NCBI RefSeq assembly: GCF_028389875.1
Contig: NC_084702.1
Span: 55,214,053 to 55,278,052, forward strand
Length of the DNA: 64,000 nt
DNA from: Rhea pennata
Lineage: Eukaryota > Chordata > Aves > Rheiformes > Rheidae
Reading direction: 5' to 3'
Shown here: positions 14,413 through 28,429 of the stretch, in pieces
Layout of the letters: every line of letters starts with the position of its first letter
Numbering within the stretch: the first letter of the stretch is position 1
Made by a program: the position numbers and the translations under genes
Notes under the pieces: generated by a model
The model's database searches: none
What the model was told of the DNA's origin: nothing
The model's input: only the letters and a program-made list of their open reading frames with translations

Positions 14413-14435
14413 CACAAACATGTATCATGTTTGTG
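14413..14435. promoter_or_regulatory. Inverted pair of forkhead-type sites
   Basis: CACAAACATG, a 3-base spacer and CATGTTTGTG form a perfect 10-bp inverted repeat. Each arm contains ACAAACA, which fits the forkhead consensus RYMAAYA. It lies 27 kb from FOXD1. Function is inferred only. Confidence 0.3.
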
Positions 14436-17400
14436 CCATTCTAATCAACATGTTGTTGTCAATAGTTGTTTTTTATTTTGTAATATACTGATGTATTTGT
14501 GCTATTGTTTTCCATCATAATTAAAAGTAAGAAATACATTTTAAAATCACTTATTTCTCTTAAAACTAGCAAATGTGTGCCATATGAAAACTGAGAAGAA
14601 ATATATCTGTAATTCAAGGATTCTCATAGTCTTTATATTATTTTGCTTTTTGCACAACAAGGAGCAAAAGGGTTTTATTATCAACTAATATTTTTCATTT
14701 TCTAATTAACTAGTGAATCTCCAATATAATCACAGGGAGCTAGATTAATGCTATCTCCATATTACAAAAACAGCAGAGGTAGAAGAACAAGGATTGTACT
14801 TGACATTCCTGTTCTTTGTTCCTGTGGTCTGATTATTAGACTACAATACCACACAATCACCCAACAATTTGCAAGCATAAGATTCACCACCACTTGCTGG
14901 GAGATGATGTGGAGTTAGTGGAAAACAAGTTCTTGATCCCTTTTGCATTTTAATCCGTCACCATTGCAGAGATAAATTTGGAGGTCTACAGAATCTGGCT
15001 TAGCAGCCTATTGGGGATTGTTACTAAACAGGAGCGGAGCCAACTTTTCAGAATGAAGCTACCAGTGAATGTAGGGTGACTAAATACCAGGAAGTAAGTC
15101 CTGGCATAGGGAAAATGGGAAATTCAACAAGACAGACATACAAGATATGCAGAGGAATCAGATTAGCCAATGCTAAAACAGCAAATTAAGAAACAGAGAC
15201 AAATAAACTGCAAGAAAACATACAAAGAAATATTAAATACATACTGCATTAGAATCAGTTACAAATACATACTCTCGTAAAACAACTCATCTTTGCAAAT
15301 TATTGCTCTAGTTATCACAGAAATGTTACACAGCTATGAACAGGAGGGAAAACATCCAGAGCATTCTTCTGTTTAGATACATGAATATGAGAACCACAAT
15401 ACTGCATCATGCCACAGGTCTGTATGGCTGAGGAGCCTCTCTTCCAGTGGCTGGAAGCCAATACGGAGGGAATGACTTTGAAAAGCAGGGCAAGGATAAA
15501 GTGGTCCTCCTCTGGCATCCTTTATCTTGTAGTAACCAGCATTTGGGGGACCTTCTCAGTCAGAACTTACATCTAAGTCATCATGAATAATCTTCACTGT
15601 CTCCTACCAACTTGCCTACTCTTTTGCAGACCCTTCATACTTTGTGCCTCAGAGTCTGCCCTGCCATGGATTTGCCACTTAATTATAGTATCTGTGAAAC
15701 AAGCCTTTGTTTAGCAGGTTTTCAACATGTTACCTGAATGTCATTATACTTGACTCTTGAAATTTTAAAATCCTATGACCAAATGATCGATACAGTTGGG
15801 AAAAAGCCCAGCTTCTTTATTTAAGGAACTATTCAACTAATCAAGGTCTGATGGAAGTTTTTAACTTTCTCTAAAACATCAGATTCTCAGTTCTCAAGAG
15901 AGCAAAATATGATTATGATATACTTCAGCAGATCTTATCTTTATGAGTGTAAGTGCAGATTTCTGAAGATGGGTTGGAGCATTTCAGGAGATTTTAAGCC
16001 AATAACAATTACATTTCTTCCACTTACAAGAGACTTAAATATTTTTTGCTAGCTTCCTTTTAATGCCTGTGTAAAATATCTGGACTGGGTTTTCTTTCAT
16101 TACAGCCTCTTAGAGAATGATTATTTCATGTTGCAGATTAGTTTATAAAGTGCTTACAGAAATATTAGCCATTTCAAACATGAATTATTGTTCATGCATT
16201 AGGAGAACTAAAGACATTTTAGTAAATGGACTTACTGAGAGCTGGATGTGGTTTAATGTGCAACAGACATGATTTATAGAGTTTGTATGAGGAAACCATA
16301 TAAATCACGTTCTGTGTGCAGGTAAAGCAAGTTATATATGCAGTGAGTTCACACAGTAAAACATTTTAATGTTTCTGTCAGTAAACTTAACTCTGGACTT
16401 GAGCTGCAGAAACTATATAGAATTATCAAGGAGGAAAAGAAAAGAAAAGCAAGGGAATTAATGTAACATAAAGTAAGCTTAAGGAAAATTAATGGCCTAG
16501 TGTAAAGTTTAGAAGGGAAAAGAAATACATAGTTCAAGACAAAACCTGTACCACTTTGTATTATGGACAACATTCATAATTTCACTGCTTTTTCGTTCTT
16601 GCATCCAGAATATCTGAATATTTCTGAAGCCATTTTATTCACTTAATGCATAGCAACTGTATTTTTTTTTCACTAGTGATGCCATATGAAAAGTTGAAAG
16701 GAATTTCAATACAAACCATGCCTTCTCCTCTTCTTTTTCTGTTTGCTCAGAATTCCAAGAAAATACTTCCTTCAGCCTATAGCTACATATATCTGGCTAA
16801 AGTCTGAATGATTTGTATGCAAATGTGTCACATTGTGTGTACAATATGTGTACATATTGGTGCATATAAGTGCCCATGTGCACAAAAGCCAATAGGAAGT
16901 ATGGGTCTACAAAAACTAAGCAATATAAAACCATCAGGTAAAGTGAATATTCACTTCTACATACAAATAACTAAGAAAGAATCCTTTGTTACAAAAGCTG
17001 AAGGTGCTTGATAGCCCTAAAAAAATATGTATTAGAAATTAAATATGAAATAACTTATGAAGATGTCTAAATTTGGGTTTGGGTGCCGATAGTTAGCCTA
17101 ATGAATTGAAAATGCTGCTACTAGCAGCCTATTCTGAAACTTGGTATATCTTCTCTTCAGTAGAGCTCCATCTTTACAAAGCCTCTGCATACAAAATGGG
17201 GAGACATGCTTAATGATGCTGAGTAGCTTCTTCTATAAGGCTAACAGTAATCTGTATATAACCTTCCATTAAGTCCTAACAATAAGTCCAGGTTATTTGC
17301 ACAAACAACAGATACTATGTTGTGGAAATTCTTGACATACCAGTTTCAAGTTAATACAAGAAAATACAAAGTATGTGCTGAAATTATAATGCATATTGTC

Positions 17401-20400
17401 AGTTGCTGTTGATGCTAACATGGGTGAGTAGTGGGAAAATCATAATCAAGTAATGAGAGTCCTTCACTGAGATCTGCGTGGCTATTGTTATTTGTCCTGT
17501 GAAGAAGGAGAAAGGATGAGATTTCAAATTTGAGTAAATAACTAATAAAAATAATAATGCTAATAATAAAGAGAAGTTTTTTTGAAGGCTTTATCTTATG
17601 ACCAGCTAAATCAAAAGAAGCTTGAAACAAAGATGTACCCCTCAACTAGGAAGGACATTCAGACACCTAGAACACCTAGGAGTGCCATTCAAAAAAACAT
17701 GGATAAAAGGATTTCTAAACATCAGTTGTAAGAATGAGCAGAAAAAGTATCCAGGGAAAGGTGGGATGTCACCTCAAGACAGGCATGCTCTCGGGACTCT
17801 AGACTCTGATCAGCCCCTAAGTAATGCAGTTTCCATCATCTCCAGTCTACAGGTATTTTGCAAATTGTGACGTGTTTCTGTTGCTCCATAGCTCACAGTA
17901 GAAAATTGCTAACTCACAGACAGTGACTCCACAGAGGATAAGTTGCAGCACTAGTAGTAATAATACTGTTTAGGCTTCTGAACTTTGATAAATTAACGGC
18001 TGGGCTCCACTGAATATCTCATGTTATCTGTAAGACAGCTCAATGCAATTCCAGCTTTAAAAAATTTATTACTGAGATGCTAGTAATCATATACCATAAA
18101 TGAGTACTATGTATGAGTACTTATAATACTATATGTAAGTAATACATATTTTGCTTAGAAAATACCTGAAGATGACATAAACATAACTAAAATGTACCCA
18201 AATACAATATACTCAGCAACAATCAGTCATAGGTGCTTATAGAAAACAGCACTGTCTGAACTAGTTTCACTGTCTGTATTGATCTGTTGCTTTGTCTGTG
18301 GAGCTAGAACATATCTGAAGGAATTACGTAAGACCCCCTGCAAGACATAAATATTTATCAAAGCAATCTTATTGGGCAAAACTGTTTAACTGATGACAAA
18401 CTGCTTCACACTGTGCTACATTATGTTTTACCAGCCAAATGCCTCAGTGGTTAAGGTGAATTCATTGAGCTCCACATGGATTAAACAAGCTAGAGTGCAC
18501 TCATCCTCTCCTTAAGCAAATGGAGAAGATTTGGTTCAAATGTTGATTTGCAATGTGTCAGGAAAGGTTTTCTTCAATTAAGTAATCTCATTTTAACATT
18601 AGCCCTGTGCCAGAAAAACAAACAGTACAACTTTCATACATACACATAATAGTTAAATGCAGGATATAAGCGCATGATTTCTGAGATGCTCGTTCTTGGA
18701 AGGAAAGGAATTTATATCTATAATGAGATCCAAGCTACAGAAATATTAGGCAAATGCTACATTCCATTACAATTGTATACACCTATGCTGGCCTGTGCAT
18801 TTCCAGTGGTTGTACCCAAGTTTGATAATCATAATAGAAAGACTCAACTGCAAAACCATGTATTTCCTGTCAGAGTCCTTCAGTGAAGATGAATCAGTCC
18901 AGAGCACTTTTTTTGTCCATCCTTCACTATTTATATATTGAGCTTAATGCCTCACTGAAGCTTTCTTCTTCAATTAAGAAATTAATTGGATGAAATAAAG
19001 ATAATCAGATAATTATTACTAAAGATAACAAACATATCTTTCCTGGCCCTTACTAAGAAAAAAAGGGATACAAGATATTCATGTTTCCTAAAATGGATCA
19101 AAATAAAACAAGAACACCTCCACTCTAAGACAAAGGAAGTCTACAGAAAATTAAGTGTGCTGCCTGGTTTTATCTCCATTTCAGGCTCAATGACTGAGGA
19201 TGATCACATTCAACTCAAAATTAATGGCGTTATGTCAAAGATGATTTTTGGTCTGAATGTACATTTTGGCAAAGCTAAACTAGACCTAATGAAAACATTT
19301 TCACAGGTCTTCATAATGGCATGACAAGAACTGTGTGGTGAATTATTATTGCTGTTACTCCATCTGAGAGCTCATGGTGAATGTGACCCCTGAGCCACCT
19401 CAGTTCCATGCACCGAGCAGCCCATGCTGCCTGCAGGGTCACATAGGATCCTGGTGAAGGGCAGTTTTTCTTTCCTTCCAGTGCTAGCCCAGCTATGGTA
19501 TCTGGCACATGGGGTAGAAGCAGGCTGGGCTCATTTCACTCCATCATGGCATACACAGCAGTGGAAACAGCCCTCCTGTAACATGACTCTGAAAATGAGG
19601 GGATTCAGGGAAATGGGGGAGCCTGCATGGACATATGCTCTAGGTCACTGCCTGGGTCTTTGATAAAATTTTAGAGAGCACAAGCTAGTCTTTTTTTCTT
19701 CTTTTTTTGCACATACATAGTAATGGGTGAGTCAGCAGTTTGTCTCATATTTTCTCCAAATACAAAAATCTGCAATTTTCAGTTGCTCAAAATTAAAAAA
19801 CAAAGCAATAAAAAAAAAAGGAAAAAAGAAAAGAGAAAAGAGAAAAATACAGAAATCTACATTTTCTTCTGTATCTATTTATTTACCTTTACTGTCACTC
19901 AGAGGGAGAAAAATCTCAGAGAAACTGATAGTCTACCTGATACCAGATACTCCACCAACCACATCCAATAAGCTCTGTTGAAAGCTTTAGAAGCTGCTGG
20001 TGTGATTCATCCTCTACTGCTCTGAGCAGGAACTAAACGAGGCTGTGATGCCTTTTGCAAAGTTAATGTTAAGGGAGTCTTATCATATACTATAGTTCCT
20101 CACTGCTGGTCTTACATCACTTTGCCCTTAGTGTGATCTCACTGAGGCCAAATATATGGGGAGAACCCTCTGTGTCCACTGACGGCTGTGTTCAAATTTT
20201 TCACGCTACCAGCTCTGCAAACACTGGTTCAAGCACCTCATAGTCCCCAAGCCATGTGTGTGTTGATCCCTGTTGTCTGACACTCTGGCAGTTCCACAGG
20301 GTAAAGTGTCCAGTGCCTCTAGGAAAAAGCCTGATAGTATTGCCCCCATGGAGGGAGATGTATATTGTGGACACTGGTGAAAGGCTGTTAAAGGTCAGGG

Positions 20401-21202
20401 TTTCCTCCTCACTCTCCCTGTCCCAGAGTTTGCATAAATGCCTAACTGTGGACAGATGTTCAAACAGTTTGGATATGAGGCACATTTGAATGCAAGTGCA
20501 GGAGGAGGCTTGCATTCATAAGGCAAGCTAGACATAGTAAAGTAGCCAAGTGATCCTCCAAGAATGGACAAGAAGTATTAGTAACAGTATCCAGTCATCT
20601 AGTTACGACAACTACTTAATCACAAAATTAATGGAATTTTTAACAAAGGTTGTAAAAAGTTTTTAAAATGTTTCATATTCTCCAGACATTGTGGGATCTT
20701 TGAACTTTAACAGTACATTACAGCTTGTTCATAGAAAAGAGAACTAGTCCTTGTTGGTTACTGCAGTAGGAACTAGGTTTCAGTTCCTACTGCTGCCCTG
20801 CACAGGTTGTTTGGCTGAAGTAATAACTTTTCTTGATTCTACTTTGCTTCCTACCACTGGCACCATGTCCTGTGAGGCTGAGCAAATTCAGCTGATTACC
20901 TTCCTGCCTGTAACTGGCTGTTTGGCTAAGGGTAAAGCCTCATTTTTCCCTTTTGTGAACAGGGCTTAATTTTCTCTTAACTTTGCCACAGAGGTGCTGC
21001 AACAGTTAAGTCATATTTTGCACAGCTTCATGCAAGCTCTAACCAGGATCCTGCTGAGCAGCTGGCAGTTAACAGCACAGGTAGTGGTGCAAGTAAGGCA
21101 AGGTTGGCTGCCCTTTAGCAACTACTGTCCCTGTCAAATTCCTGTATTTTGTTCTAGACAAGTGGTTGGATGTAGAAGGTATAGTCCTCTGATGTTCACT
21201 AT

Positions 21203-21228
21203 ACACACACACACACACACACACACAC
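21203..21228. repeat. (CA)n microsatellite
   Basis: About 13 AC units in AT-rich non-coding DNA. Confidence 0.95.
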
Positions 21229-24200
21229 TTTCCATTTCATTTACAGCCCTGATGCCCTGTTCCTACAGTTTGCACAGACTGGGATTTGTTTCAATGATTT
21301 TAACTGGACCACCGCTTGTTCTCTGCTTCCTGTTCCTTTGATCACAGGTTTTGAGTTCTCCCTAAGTAAGTTGTATTCTCTGAGGTGGATTTTCCCCTTT
21401 CCTGTGCTGGGCCAAAGCATCCAAATGACCTTTGATTTTTTTTTCTCTTTCTCTCTCTTCTTTTTTTCATTTGGCTTTTTTTTTTCCTGACTTGCCATAT
21501 GTGAGATAATTGTACCCACAGGAATTCCTTTCAGAGTGCCTAAGCACAAAAGAAAAACACCCAGCCAACTCTTTTTCTAGAGCAGTACAAACATTTCCTT
21601 AAACCTAAGTGTCTCAGGAGGCGCATTGACAGAAGGCTCCTTTCACCCAGAAAGCCTGCTCTGTGCTGAGCTGCTGCTGAACCCTAAGCCGCCTCCTGCA
21701 TTTTGACGTCACTGATGGAGAGAAAGTTTTGCCAGTAAAAGCAGTCACGTTCTTTGATTCCAGCTTTATGACAATGGAAAGGAGGCCAGAGCCAATTGCT
21801 CAGTGGTAGGTTTTATTAATGGAAAAGGGTGGTGGGAGCCAGTAACTCCTTGGCAACTTTGCTCCTTTGACTGCATTGCACTCCATGAAACGAGGGCTAC
21901 AGGGTCCCTTGTGCATAGCTTTTTGCATGCCAGTAAGCTCTTCAGTAGGAAGCCCTAGACTAACATCAGGCACTTGCACAGTTTAGGAGGGCAAAGCAGA
22001 TCTTAAAACCACACATATGATTTGATGACCACAAGGAGCATGCTAAGAAAATATCCCTGTACTCTGAGCTCATCTTATTAAGGGAGTAAATCTGATTTCT
22101 TCTTTGAGCTCTTCTTGCCAGGGACTGTACTGTTAACCTTCAGTTTTAACAGATGAATTATATCTCTTGACAGTGAAAAACAAATCTGAGTCTTATCTTC
22201 ACGAGTTTCCAAGAAAAAAAGGAATTGTACTCTCTCCCCAGGGAGAGACTCTGCTCCCAAGGCTGCACTTCAGATCACTTCTGTCCATCACTGCACTAAT
22301 GGCAGAGTAACTTACTAAGAAGAAGGAAAAAATGCAACACGGTTGTGTGGTAGGAAAAGGGCTTTTGATCCTGAATCCCACTTTGTGGAAGAGGCAGCTA
22401 GGAATTACTCTTTCTCCCTTCCTTGCTCTGTCACTGTCACTAACAGCAAATATCTGTAACTTGTGCTCCAAACCAGAAACGATTCCTATTCCACAGATTG
22501 CTGTGTAATGATAGTGACTGGTGGAGGTACCCACTGCACCAGTGGCCAAGGAGAAGTAAAATCAAAGTAAGGAGGAAGAAAGCCATGAGCTTGTCAGATA
22601 GGAAAGAAGGGGAAAACGTTGGCTTACTGGGAGAGAAGCTGGGAGAGGACCAGGTGGCTCATCCTTGCTCCACAGAAGTGTCACAGAGACTGGTTACAGC
22701 TCACAAGCCCTGAGAGCTCCTCCACTTTCCCCTTCAGTTTGTGAGGCCCAGCACCAGGCACTCTCGTTGTTATATAACTGCAGTGAATAGCAATTACTGG
22801 AGTCGGACAGTTGCTCATTGACCTTTGGCGGGCACCAGTGAGGAAGTAAGTACATAAAACTTGTCCTGGGCAGGATTTATAACACTACCAAAAGCACTTT
22901 TCAAGGGTGCTGTAGCCATAGAGGATATGATGTTCCTGCACTGAAGATCATTGCTGCATTGTCAATAAAAATCTGAAACTCCAAGAAAGCACAGTTTCAT
23001 AGGGTTATTACATTATTATTCATCCATTGATAAGGTCTTACAGCAAAATTATCAGGAAAGCTAACAGGAATTTCACATGAGCAAGGCCAAGGGTTCAAAC
23101 TCTTTAAGACTGTCCAGTTCCTTTTGTCAGTGGCTGCACCTCACAGTGACCCACTGACACAGGAATGCTGCTCTGTCTCTGAGACCCAGTATTCATTCCA
23201 GCTATAATCAAGCCTTCAGATAGAGCAAAGAAATCTGGCTTAATTAAAAATGCATACCCTTTTAACCCACAGGCACAGTGCCATGAAAACAAAACAAACA
23301 AAAACCAACAGAAAAGCCCTGGTAAATAAAACCAGGGTGCATCTGGTGGGTTCTGTGTGGCTGATACGGGGAGTGAGCAGTGTAACTCTGCAGCTGCCTA
23401 GGAGGCCCCAGGATGCACATGCTCGCGGCAGCCCACCTCAACTGCTCCACGGCTTCAGCAGAGGAATCAAGAACTGGCAGGTCTGAAGCCACCAAAGTGT
23501 ATCCAGAGCAAGGTCCCTGTTATTCTTCAACACTAAATTGAGTTAATTAAGTGACTGTAGGATTAGCAACCAGCATATTTAATTTGGCAAGATCTTTGTC
23601 AAATTGCCTAATCAAAATTAGCTCCAGGACTTCTCTGCTGTCAACTCATCTGGATTCTGTAAGAGGCCTTCCTTCCTGGCATGATTCAGAAATTTTATAA
23701 CTTAATCTATCTACAGTAAATCGGTGAGCATTTGTATTGCTTCACCTGGAGCATTTTTCACTTCAGCAACTATTTTCCCACACACACACTTCTATTAATT
23801 ATCTGTCTCTTTGATTTTTGTTCATTGCAAAGGGAAAAAAATGCTTTAAGATATGCTTTAGGTGTGATGTTTTGTTCTCTGTATAGAAAGGGAGATTTCA
23901 TTTGAGTTAGCATCCCTAATATTTACAGCTATAGAAAACAGATTTCAAAAAATTCTTACAAAGAAACCTCAGCTAAGAAAACAACAATTTATTCGTCTCT
24001 TTCTAAGAAGAAATAAAATGTTATCTCTCTCCCCAAAAGCATAGTACTTTAGGTAACTATAAATCTTTAAAATGTGCATAGAAAATCAACTGCACTGAGA
24101 TATGTTTTATAAATTGGCATTTGGAGGAGTTGCTTTAAATGTACAGGGATTAGTAATTTTTTAAGTTGAAGCCAGATTCACACAGATAAGTTTGATATAT

Positions 24201-24239
24201 GGAAGTTTTATATTTTTTGGTAAATTCTAATGTTCCCAA

Positions 24240-24430
24240 TATGCCATTCACATTATTTATTGCAACTCGAGACCAGAATTTATAGAGTGCTATTAAAATG
24301 TCTCGGTTTATGCTGGATCTTGATTGCAGCTGGATTCGCCTGTATTTTTATATTATTTTTATAGAACGAGCAATAATGTGGCTGTACACCCCAGAACGTG
24401 AATGAGTTTATCAAATACGAGGTAGCAGCA
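24240..24430. promoter_or_regulatory. Candidate conserved non-coding element
   Basis: A block with mixed composition, several AT-rich homeodomain-like cores (TTTATTATT-type) and no low complexity, beside the CpG-island region. It is suggested by its look only; no alignment was possible. Confidence 0.2.
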
Positions 24431-25128
24431 AGGACAACAGGAAATCACATTAGAGCATCCAACTTCTGGTTGGCAGAAGCACGTTAACCTCTCATTCATG
24501 TCATTGGGTTTAATACTCTAACTTTGTAGTAAAAGCGTCTTCTTCGAGCCCGGGTTCATAAAAGTGTTACTGGTCCTTGATGTTCCCAGCAGAGGATAGC
24601 AAGGAAAACACAGCCCTGAATAGCTCACATTGATTGCTGCAAATACAGAGCAGGAGGGTCAGCACCATTTCCCAGCTCAGCGCCAGTGTTGTAGAACTGA
24701 ACAGCTATTCATAGCTACTGGACTAACTCCAAGTCATGAGTGTAAATGTACTTGTATCATCTTTGCAGAGAGGAACTGTAGTCCCCAGTGCCTTCTGCTT
24801 GATTTGGATAGACTGTTTATTTGTTTAGTCCTGTAATGATATTATCCACAGGGCTAGAGCCACACAAGGAGGATTAGGAATTCCTGGAGGAAAAACTGTG
24901 TGTTTATTACCGTGGCAGCCCTTCGTGACACAAGCCAACAGTTACTTGTATTTGTTCTTACCCTCTCCAAAAACGTGGAGCTTGTCGTTGAGCATGTAGG
25001 ATCGGTCTTACAAAGGCACAAGGCGAAGAGGCTGTTGCAGGGAAAGTGGTGGGATTAGTATGCTAAAAACTCCCTCCCTGGCCATCTGCAAACAGCTCTA
25101 TCTCAGGGTGCTTTTAAATGTAAATGGC

Positions 25129-25144
25129 GGGGGGGGGGGGGGGG
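25129..25144. repeat. Poly-G run of 16
   Basis: Uninterrupted G16 followed by CGGGGAGG. Potential G-quadruplex and a probable sequencing weak point. Confidence 0.9.
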
Positions 25145-25328
25145 CGGGGAGGATAAGGAAGAGAGAGCAGCGACTGAAGTCTTTCAAAGAATATTAACAT
25201 TCCCAAACCTGTATATTTAACCTGTCTTTCAGGAACATGTAGCTGAGATTTTAGCCATTGCATTCCTAAAAAAAGCGCTTGCCCAATAAACTCTTGCAGA
25301 TATAGGGAGACTTTTTTCCCTCTCTGAT

Positions 25329-25376
25329 TTCTTTTTTTTTTTTTTTTCCTTTTTCTTTTTTAATAAATATTTAGGC
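25329..25376. repeat. T-rich low-complexity tract
   Basis: About 17 consecutive T, then CCTTTTTCTTTTTTAATAAAT. No flanking duplication pointing to a retroposed poly(A) tail was found. Confidence 0.8.
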
Positions 25377-25544
25377 ATGGAAAGGGAAGGAAAGGCCAAA
25401 AGTAACAAAGAACTTTAGATTGTTTAGATTGCTTGGGAACTCCCCCTTTGCAGCTGACCATTGCTACATATAGGTTAATTTCCACATGGAGCTGAAGAAA
25501 CTCTATCCCGGGTTTGTGAAGTATGGGTCAGCCGAAGCATGTTA

Positions 25545-25870
25545 ATCTGTTTAGCATGTGTGCTTCGAGGAGGTGCCAGACCACCGCCGTGCAAGAGCAG
25601 AAGCAGCAGCAGACTTGGGGGTAGTTAACAAAGACTTTAAGGGAAATAAGTTTATAAAGGTTTCAGTTTATGCACTGTGCCAGCTTTGGACATTTAAGGC
25701 TAGCAGACCCGCAGACCAGGGAGTTGGAGAGGCTCCGCGCTGCTCCGGGAAGCCCCAGGGGGGCGGCGGGTGCTCCCCGGGCCAGCAGCGCCCTGAGAAG
25801 ACGCTGAGACCTCGCCTCAGTCCGCGGCCTCTCGGGTGCATAATCGCAAGCCGAGCTGATGGGCTGGACA
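25545..25870. promoter_or_regulatory. Weak CpG island (core 25,720-25,850)
   Basis: First GC/CpG-rich block when moving towards FOXD1 from the left. No coding gene was recognised in it. Confidence 0.5.
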
Positions 25871-28400
25871 CCATACGAACTGCTAAATGAGATAACAGCA
25901 AATAAGATTTTATGAGTCTACTCCTATAGCCTCACACAATGCGGACTAATCAGCATCTCGCTTCTCACTCGAGGATAGGCTGGGAGGAATGTGGCGCTGA
26001 GGCTGATGGTCCAGTTCCTTCATCATCTTTTATTTTCCTTTGAAATGTTAGACAATTATTAAAGCATTTTAAAATAAGCAAAATATTTGCTGATGAGTAT
26101 TTATTTTGACAAGGGTTTTGGTTTGGCTTTCAACTTCCCATTCAGCTATACAGACTGCAGTATTAATTTGTTATAAAACCAAATGTGGTTGAGATTATTG
26201 TGCCCCAGCACTGGATATCAGTCATTCGAGAGAGGTTTCTCTGGTAGATGAAATGAGCAGTCACAAGCACATCTATTTCCATTTTCCGGCATACTTCACT
26301 ATGCTATCAGCATATGTTCCACAGAACCGAAGGAAGCTGACTATTGCTCAAGAGGAAAAATGTCCCATAAACAAGATACATTTACTTGTTATACCTCGCC
26401 ACCATCCAGGAAAAACTAAATTCACGAGAACTAATTTCTTGATCCTTGTCATATTTAAACAGATGGCCAAGCAGGCACTGCGCATCAAGAATCAAAAACA
26501 TTTCTGTCCAGAAGTCAGTGATTCATGCCTCAGGTTTCAGATAAGGGCATTCCAGCCCATAAGCGGGCCTGTAACAGCTTGCTTCACCGAAAGCAGGATC
26601 CTCAGCTCCTTCCTGGGAATGACTCCTTTCTCTCTCTATGTGCACTTAGATCCAGTTCCTGGAAATTAGCACTGAGTTTTGAAAATCATTACCTTACAAG
26701 ATGTTTTCTTCCCTCCAGACCTGGACTCTCATTTCTATTCTTTGAAACGTTCTCGATGCACAAGATCGCAAAGAAGGGGCCAGTGCTAAGAGAAATCGAA
26801 ATATAACCCTCAGCTACCCTTGGAAACTGCTGCAGGCTTTCCTGATACACACTGGAACGGCTTCAAGTCATATTTTCAGGAATAAGGACGTTAATTATTT
26901 TCCCTTTTCTAACCAGAATTTCTTCACTTAACAGGAGACAACGGCCATGGTCCCCCTCCTGCATTTGCCTGCCTATGCAACTCGCACCAGTTCGCTGTGG
27001 GGCTGGAATCAGTCTTTCAGCAGACAAGCTCTGCTAGCTCCCTCTGAGGAAAAGATCGCGAAATATTTCTTTCCTGCTTAGGCCTCTGCTCAGGTTGCAC
27101 ACCCTGTCATGACATCTACAGTAGGTTACTATCTCATGCGAAGTTTCTCTATAACGATTTTGGTCTTTTTGGTTTTATGACCTCTGCATGTATATTTCTC
27201 ATTACTGTTTTGCATAGGGCCTTCCCTCCATATGCAGTAAATGGACAGAGTCTAAAAAGGGTCTTCGCTCACATCTTAAATGCACTTTGTCACCTGTCCT
27301 GGATGACATTTGCAGTTATCACGCCAAGGGCAATATAACCATGCCAAGGGCCATATAACACCACCAGTAAAACACATTGACACTGAACATCAAGTTTCCT
27401 TAGGCCGGGGGGAAGATATCAATTATCCCAGAGCAGAATCTCCCTTAATTTACTCTTGCAGTTCACACAGACACACATGCACACATTTAAAGGTTATACT
27501 GGAAAATTATGTATAAGAGGTGTAAAATTTCTGATACAGAATCTTGCCTCATTCTAATGTCCCCATCAAACTGTATGCAAAGCTACATGTCATTTTCTTG
27601 GAGGAGCAGGGAATGATTGTGTCTCGGTTAGTAAGAAGTACTTTTCCATCAAAGATATTTAATGCTCTGATGTACCCTTAGAAAGGCAGTCCTGCTTCCT
27701 CTCTGCCTCAAAGAGGAGCAGAGATCTCATCAACAAATGCCTGCCATTGCTCCTGTCTCCTGGCAGACCTTCTCCGTCCTTCCCAACTGGGCATGGCCCT
27801 CTCGAGCAGGAGCTGAACAGGGCTGCACAGTACTTCACGGGGGCTACACCGTTGTAGTTTGGACCATTAAAATTCTCTTTATTGCTTTAATGACCTACAG
27901 CCTATTTTCTTTTCCTGCTGGATTCTATCAGAGCTATTTCATTTGAAGCAGTCACTCTATGACCTGACTGCATGCCAAGTGAGGTTCATACAAAAGGAAG
28001 TTTAACAATGAGGTCCAGGAAAATACATATTTTTCACTTGAAACCTGCTCCCGATCAGAAACAAGGGCATTCCTTACCCAGTAGCTCTGCTCCCGGGCAT
28101 CTCTGCTTCTTATTTTTAGCTAAATATTACTACTTTTACTTCTATCAGCAGTGCCAAATCAGGAAAATTAGATGCTATGTATTCTGGTTCATGCATCATC
28201 ACAATAGTTTATTTACATTTGAATAACAGAGACTTTATTTGAGACAGCTCTGTCTTTTCTTGAGACCAGAAATACAGCGAGGTTACTTAAAGATATCAGG
28301 TTAAATATCCAGAACTAATGATTAGGGAAACTCAGCAACTTTTAAAAAGCATGTATCTTCGCCTGTGATGGCACTGCTCCGATTTATACAGCCGCAAGCA
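25871..28400. other. Gene-free AT-rich interval
   Basis: No supportable gene. The 138-aa plus frame at 26,253-26,669 matches nothing I know. A small 21-bp imperfect tandem (GCCAAGGGCAATATAACCAT-like) is at 27,322-27,358. Confidence 0.55.
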
Positions 28401-28429
28401 CTCCCCGAGGACTGTGTGGCCTGGGGAAG

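Larger units (their letters stand above)
8561..25545. other. Gene-free AT-rich region
   Basis: About 17 kb without a supportable gene. It holds a few microsatellites, a 12-bp hairpin (10,221-10,249), an inverted forkhead-like pair (14,413-14,435), an exon-like segment (12,383-12,528) and a possible conserved block (24,240-24,430), each listed separately. The 104-aa minus frame at 20,201-20,515 has no recognisable family. Confidence 0.6.

Noticed and set aside
20201-20515. 104-aa minus frame
   Set aside because: No recognisable domain. The surrounding sequence shows no retrotransposon structure I can support.
24541-24570. GCCCGGGTTCAT resembling a tRNA T-arm (B box)
   Set aside because: It does not fit the B-box consensus and no cloverleaf or A box lies upstream.
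26253-26669. 138-aa plus frame in AT-rich DNA
   Set aside because: Unusually long for the local composition, but no family resemblance, no signal or domain, and no splice or poly(A) context.
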